Shown: positions 63,601-64,000 of the stretch, in pieces
How positions within the stretch are numbered: position 1 is the first letter of the stretch
Layout of the letters: every line of letters begins with the position of its first letter
Assembly: GCA_035552275.1 (NCBI GenBank)
Contig: DASZLR010000141.1
Span: forward strand, 1 to 64,000
Source: DASVLX01 sp035552275
Lineage (GTDB): Bacteria; Actinomycetota; Actinomycetes; Mycobacteriales; Pseudonocardiaceae
Direction: 5' to 3'
DNA: 64,000 nt
Translations under genes and position numbers: made by a program
Notes under the pieces: model-generated
The model's database searches: none
Told to the model about the DNA's origin: nothing
Seen by the model: the letters and a program-made list of their open reading frames with translations, nothing else

Positions 63601-64000
63601 CAGGCTCATCCGGTGGGCCCGGACATCGGCGATCTCGGCCAGCACCTCCTCGTCGGGACCGACGAGTTGCACCGTGCCGACCAGGGTCTGACCGCCGTCG
63701 ACCGGACGGAGCACGGCGTCACACCGCACCCCGCGTGCCGGATCGCCGTAAACCTGTGCGGAGCCGATCGCCCTCGGCAGGTAGACGCCGGTGGAGTCGG
63801 CCTGGCCGTACCCGGCGGCGACCAGCGCGTGCAGGCACGCGTCGGCGAGCGCGGGATGCAGGCCGAACGCCGGATGCGCGGTGGTCGGATCGGGCAGCGT
63901 CACCGACGCCGAGGCGCGGCCGGGCACCGCGCGCACGTCGCGCAGGCCGCGGAACGCCGGACCGTACTGCTGTCCGGACCGGGCCAGCACCGGATACAGG
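60637..64000 (-). CDS. Type I PKS, C-terminal part: DH-KR-ACP-degenerate carrier-TE; 5' end beyond the window
   Basis: The frame is open to the right edge, so KS and AT should lie outside. Numbering is from the GTG at 63990. The DH C-half (1-130) includes HPALADACLHALVAAG. The KR (about 353-590) has ITGGLGELG (358-366) and Tyr501 in GQAAYATAN. The ACP (about 630-700) has Ser662 in QLGLDSL. A Pro-rich linker (705-750) contains TVPSPPGPQP repeats. A second carrier-like domain (about 762-835) reads FFAVGGDDVLA, with Asp in place of the phosphopantetheine Ser. The TE (about 845-1117) has Ser921 in LLGGWSFGGCLAYEVA and a GDHVTMIDPP end very like Pks13. It is followed by accD and the esterase. A fused reductive module with a Pks13-type TE is unusual. 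Confidence 0.85.
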   Translation of the reverse strand, partial: LYPVLARSGQQYGPAFRGLRDVRAVPGRASASVTLPDPTTAHPAFGLHPALADACLHALVAAGYGQADSTGVYLPRAIGSAQVYGDPARGVRCDAVLRPVDGGQTLVGTVQLVGPDEEVLAEIADVRAHRMSLAELPADPRDLGFELRWKPDPLPPAARRPRAWLLATDGTDDTDKSTVDRAALADLLAEHGDRATPVHGHDRPDDQDIGDIRPSDVVLIAGPADDYTDPARARQWVHTAAAWVRELERRSDPTPRLWFVTVGGTAVDPAESGAPGLGCLRALVRVLAFEHPELRASLVDLGAGATVDHLADELRADSAADEVAWRGDVRYTARLARTDLAQAESGVEPAGRTVRPGAYLITGGLGELGLRVARWLVAGGARRVVLSGRHGPSPATIAVLGELRANGTEIDVVPGDIAEPGVARRLVDHAQADGLPLYGVVHAAGVLADRLAIELTEDDLMTVWRPKVLGGAALHEATADVPLDWWLVFSSVAALFGSPGQAAYATANAWLDGLVADRRRQGLPATTIQWGAWERADADGADRANAVLAALRPEQGVAAMETILAGGRAATGVARVDLATTLDLYPELASRPFLADLLAGAGPTTVDGSAGGDDWPGLAAVRRMAPDEGVDVLRNRLANLLAGLIGTTPDRLDQHLPLTQLGLDSLMAMRMRAAVQHDLGVPPPVSALLRGASLADVADELAATVGITVPTVPSPPGPQPTVPSPPGPQPTVPTVPTPQPAAAQPNAERIPAAPAAHGPIGPRDATERWLALLWRDVLGRNGMGVHDDFFAVGGDDVLADQVRALIADRIGDRGPVPEVESLFANPTIAVMADLLRSSFEDNPHQMVVRALRAEGADVPLHLFHPAGGPTSVYQPLIAALPNGRPCYGYERLDDVDTVEDKAARYVELLREIQPDGPYLLGGWSFGGCLAYEVASVLTKAGQRVSLVAMIDSILPLPAPNASPQVLLLERFARFAEHVEHTYGVRLDISITELSTLDEPEQIRFVLDRLSSRVPDLGEAVLRHQYTSYVDARVSERYQPRPYDGRVLLLRAADQHQLTTSLDPRYLRTDEALGWDELCADLRVVRVPGDHVTMIDPPNVAVLAHHLADALGSAEHGRKEP
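61793..61875 (-). repeat. Short tandem repeat in the PKS linker
   Basis: Two nearly identical copies of about 36 bp, encoding TVPSPPGPQP units between the ACP and the degenerate carrier domain, plus shorter TVPTVP pieces. Confidence 0.7.

Overview
The window is high-GC actinomycete DNA (Actinomycetota). The evidence is GC-biased codon use, GTG starts, a complete mkl/yrbE/mce operon, three PucR-type regulators, a sortase-E-like LAXTG substrate, an actinobacterial-type LexA box and a DUF222/HNH (13E12-like) gene. A Pks13-like thioesterase, a FadD32-like FAAL and an antigen-85-like esterase suggest a relative of the mycolata or Pseudonocardiales, but the sequence read by eye does not settle the genus. 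No rRNA, tRNA or CRISPR was recognised.

Layout. 1-1.6 kb: the C-terminal end of a polymorphic toxin (Hint + TNT NAD-glycohydrolase-like), its small immunity-like gene, and a relic of another TNT module. 1.7-8.4 kb: GtrA-type membrane protein, a secreted protein, an Mce-associated-like membrane protein, two PucR regulators and an alpha/beta hydrolase. 9.0-18.4 kb: six tandem paralogous secreted proteins (A-F; DUF6801-like N-domain, hypervariable Thr-rich linker, then a second conserved domain or, in F, an LAYTG cell-wall anchor). Four of them share one promoter architecture and three are followed by strong hairpin terminators. 18.9-28.3 kb: an Mce lipid-import operon, mkl-yrbEA-yrbEB-mceABCDEF, every junction overlapping or nearly so. 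28.4-29.7 kb: secreted lipase.

30.4-48.1 kb: a lipid biosynthesis region in two operons. The first is SDR, a 2347-aa PKS (two nitronate-monooxygenase/PfaD-like barrels fused to KS-AT-ACP-KR), a 960-aa AT-DH protein with a phosphopantetheinyl-transferase-like tail, a free ACP, an alpha/beta hydrolase and a GT1 glycosyltransferase. The second is a ferredoxin-type reductase, a membrane fatty-acid desaturase and a fatty-acyl-AMP ligase. Together they look like a machine that builds, desaturates, activates and glycosylates a long acyl chain: PUFA-synthase/HglE-like logic in an actinomycete.

48.2-54.1 kb: a LexA-box-controlled DUF222/HNH endonuclease gene split inside its HNH motif by a group II intron, which is itself split by a second group II intron (a twintron). 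Removing both introns restores a 410-codon-class HNH reading frame.

54.2-64 kb: a third PucR regulator, a GH172/DUF2961-like secreted glycosidase and, on the minus strand, a probable operon of a PKS (DH-KR-ACP-degenerate carrier-Pks13-like TE, running off the right edge), an AccD-type carboxyltransferase and an antigen-85-like esterase. This resembles the mycolate condensation/transfer module. My working model is that the regions at 30-48 kb and 54-64 kb make and place an envelope lipid, with the Mce system, lipases and PucR regulators handling related lipids.
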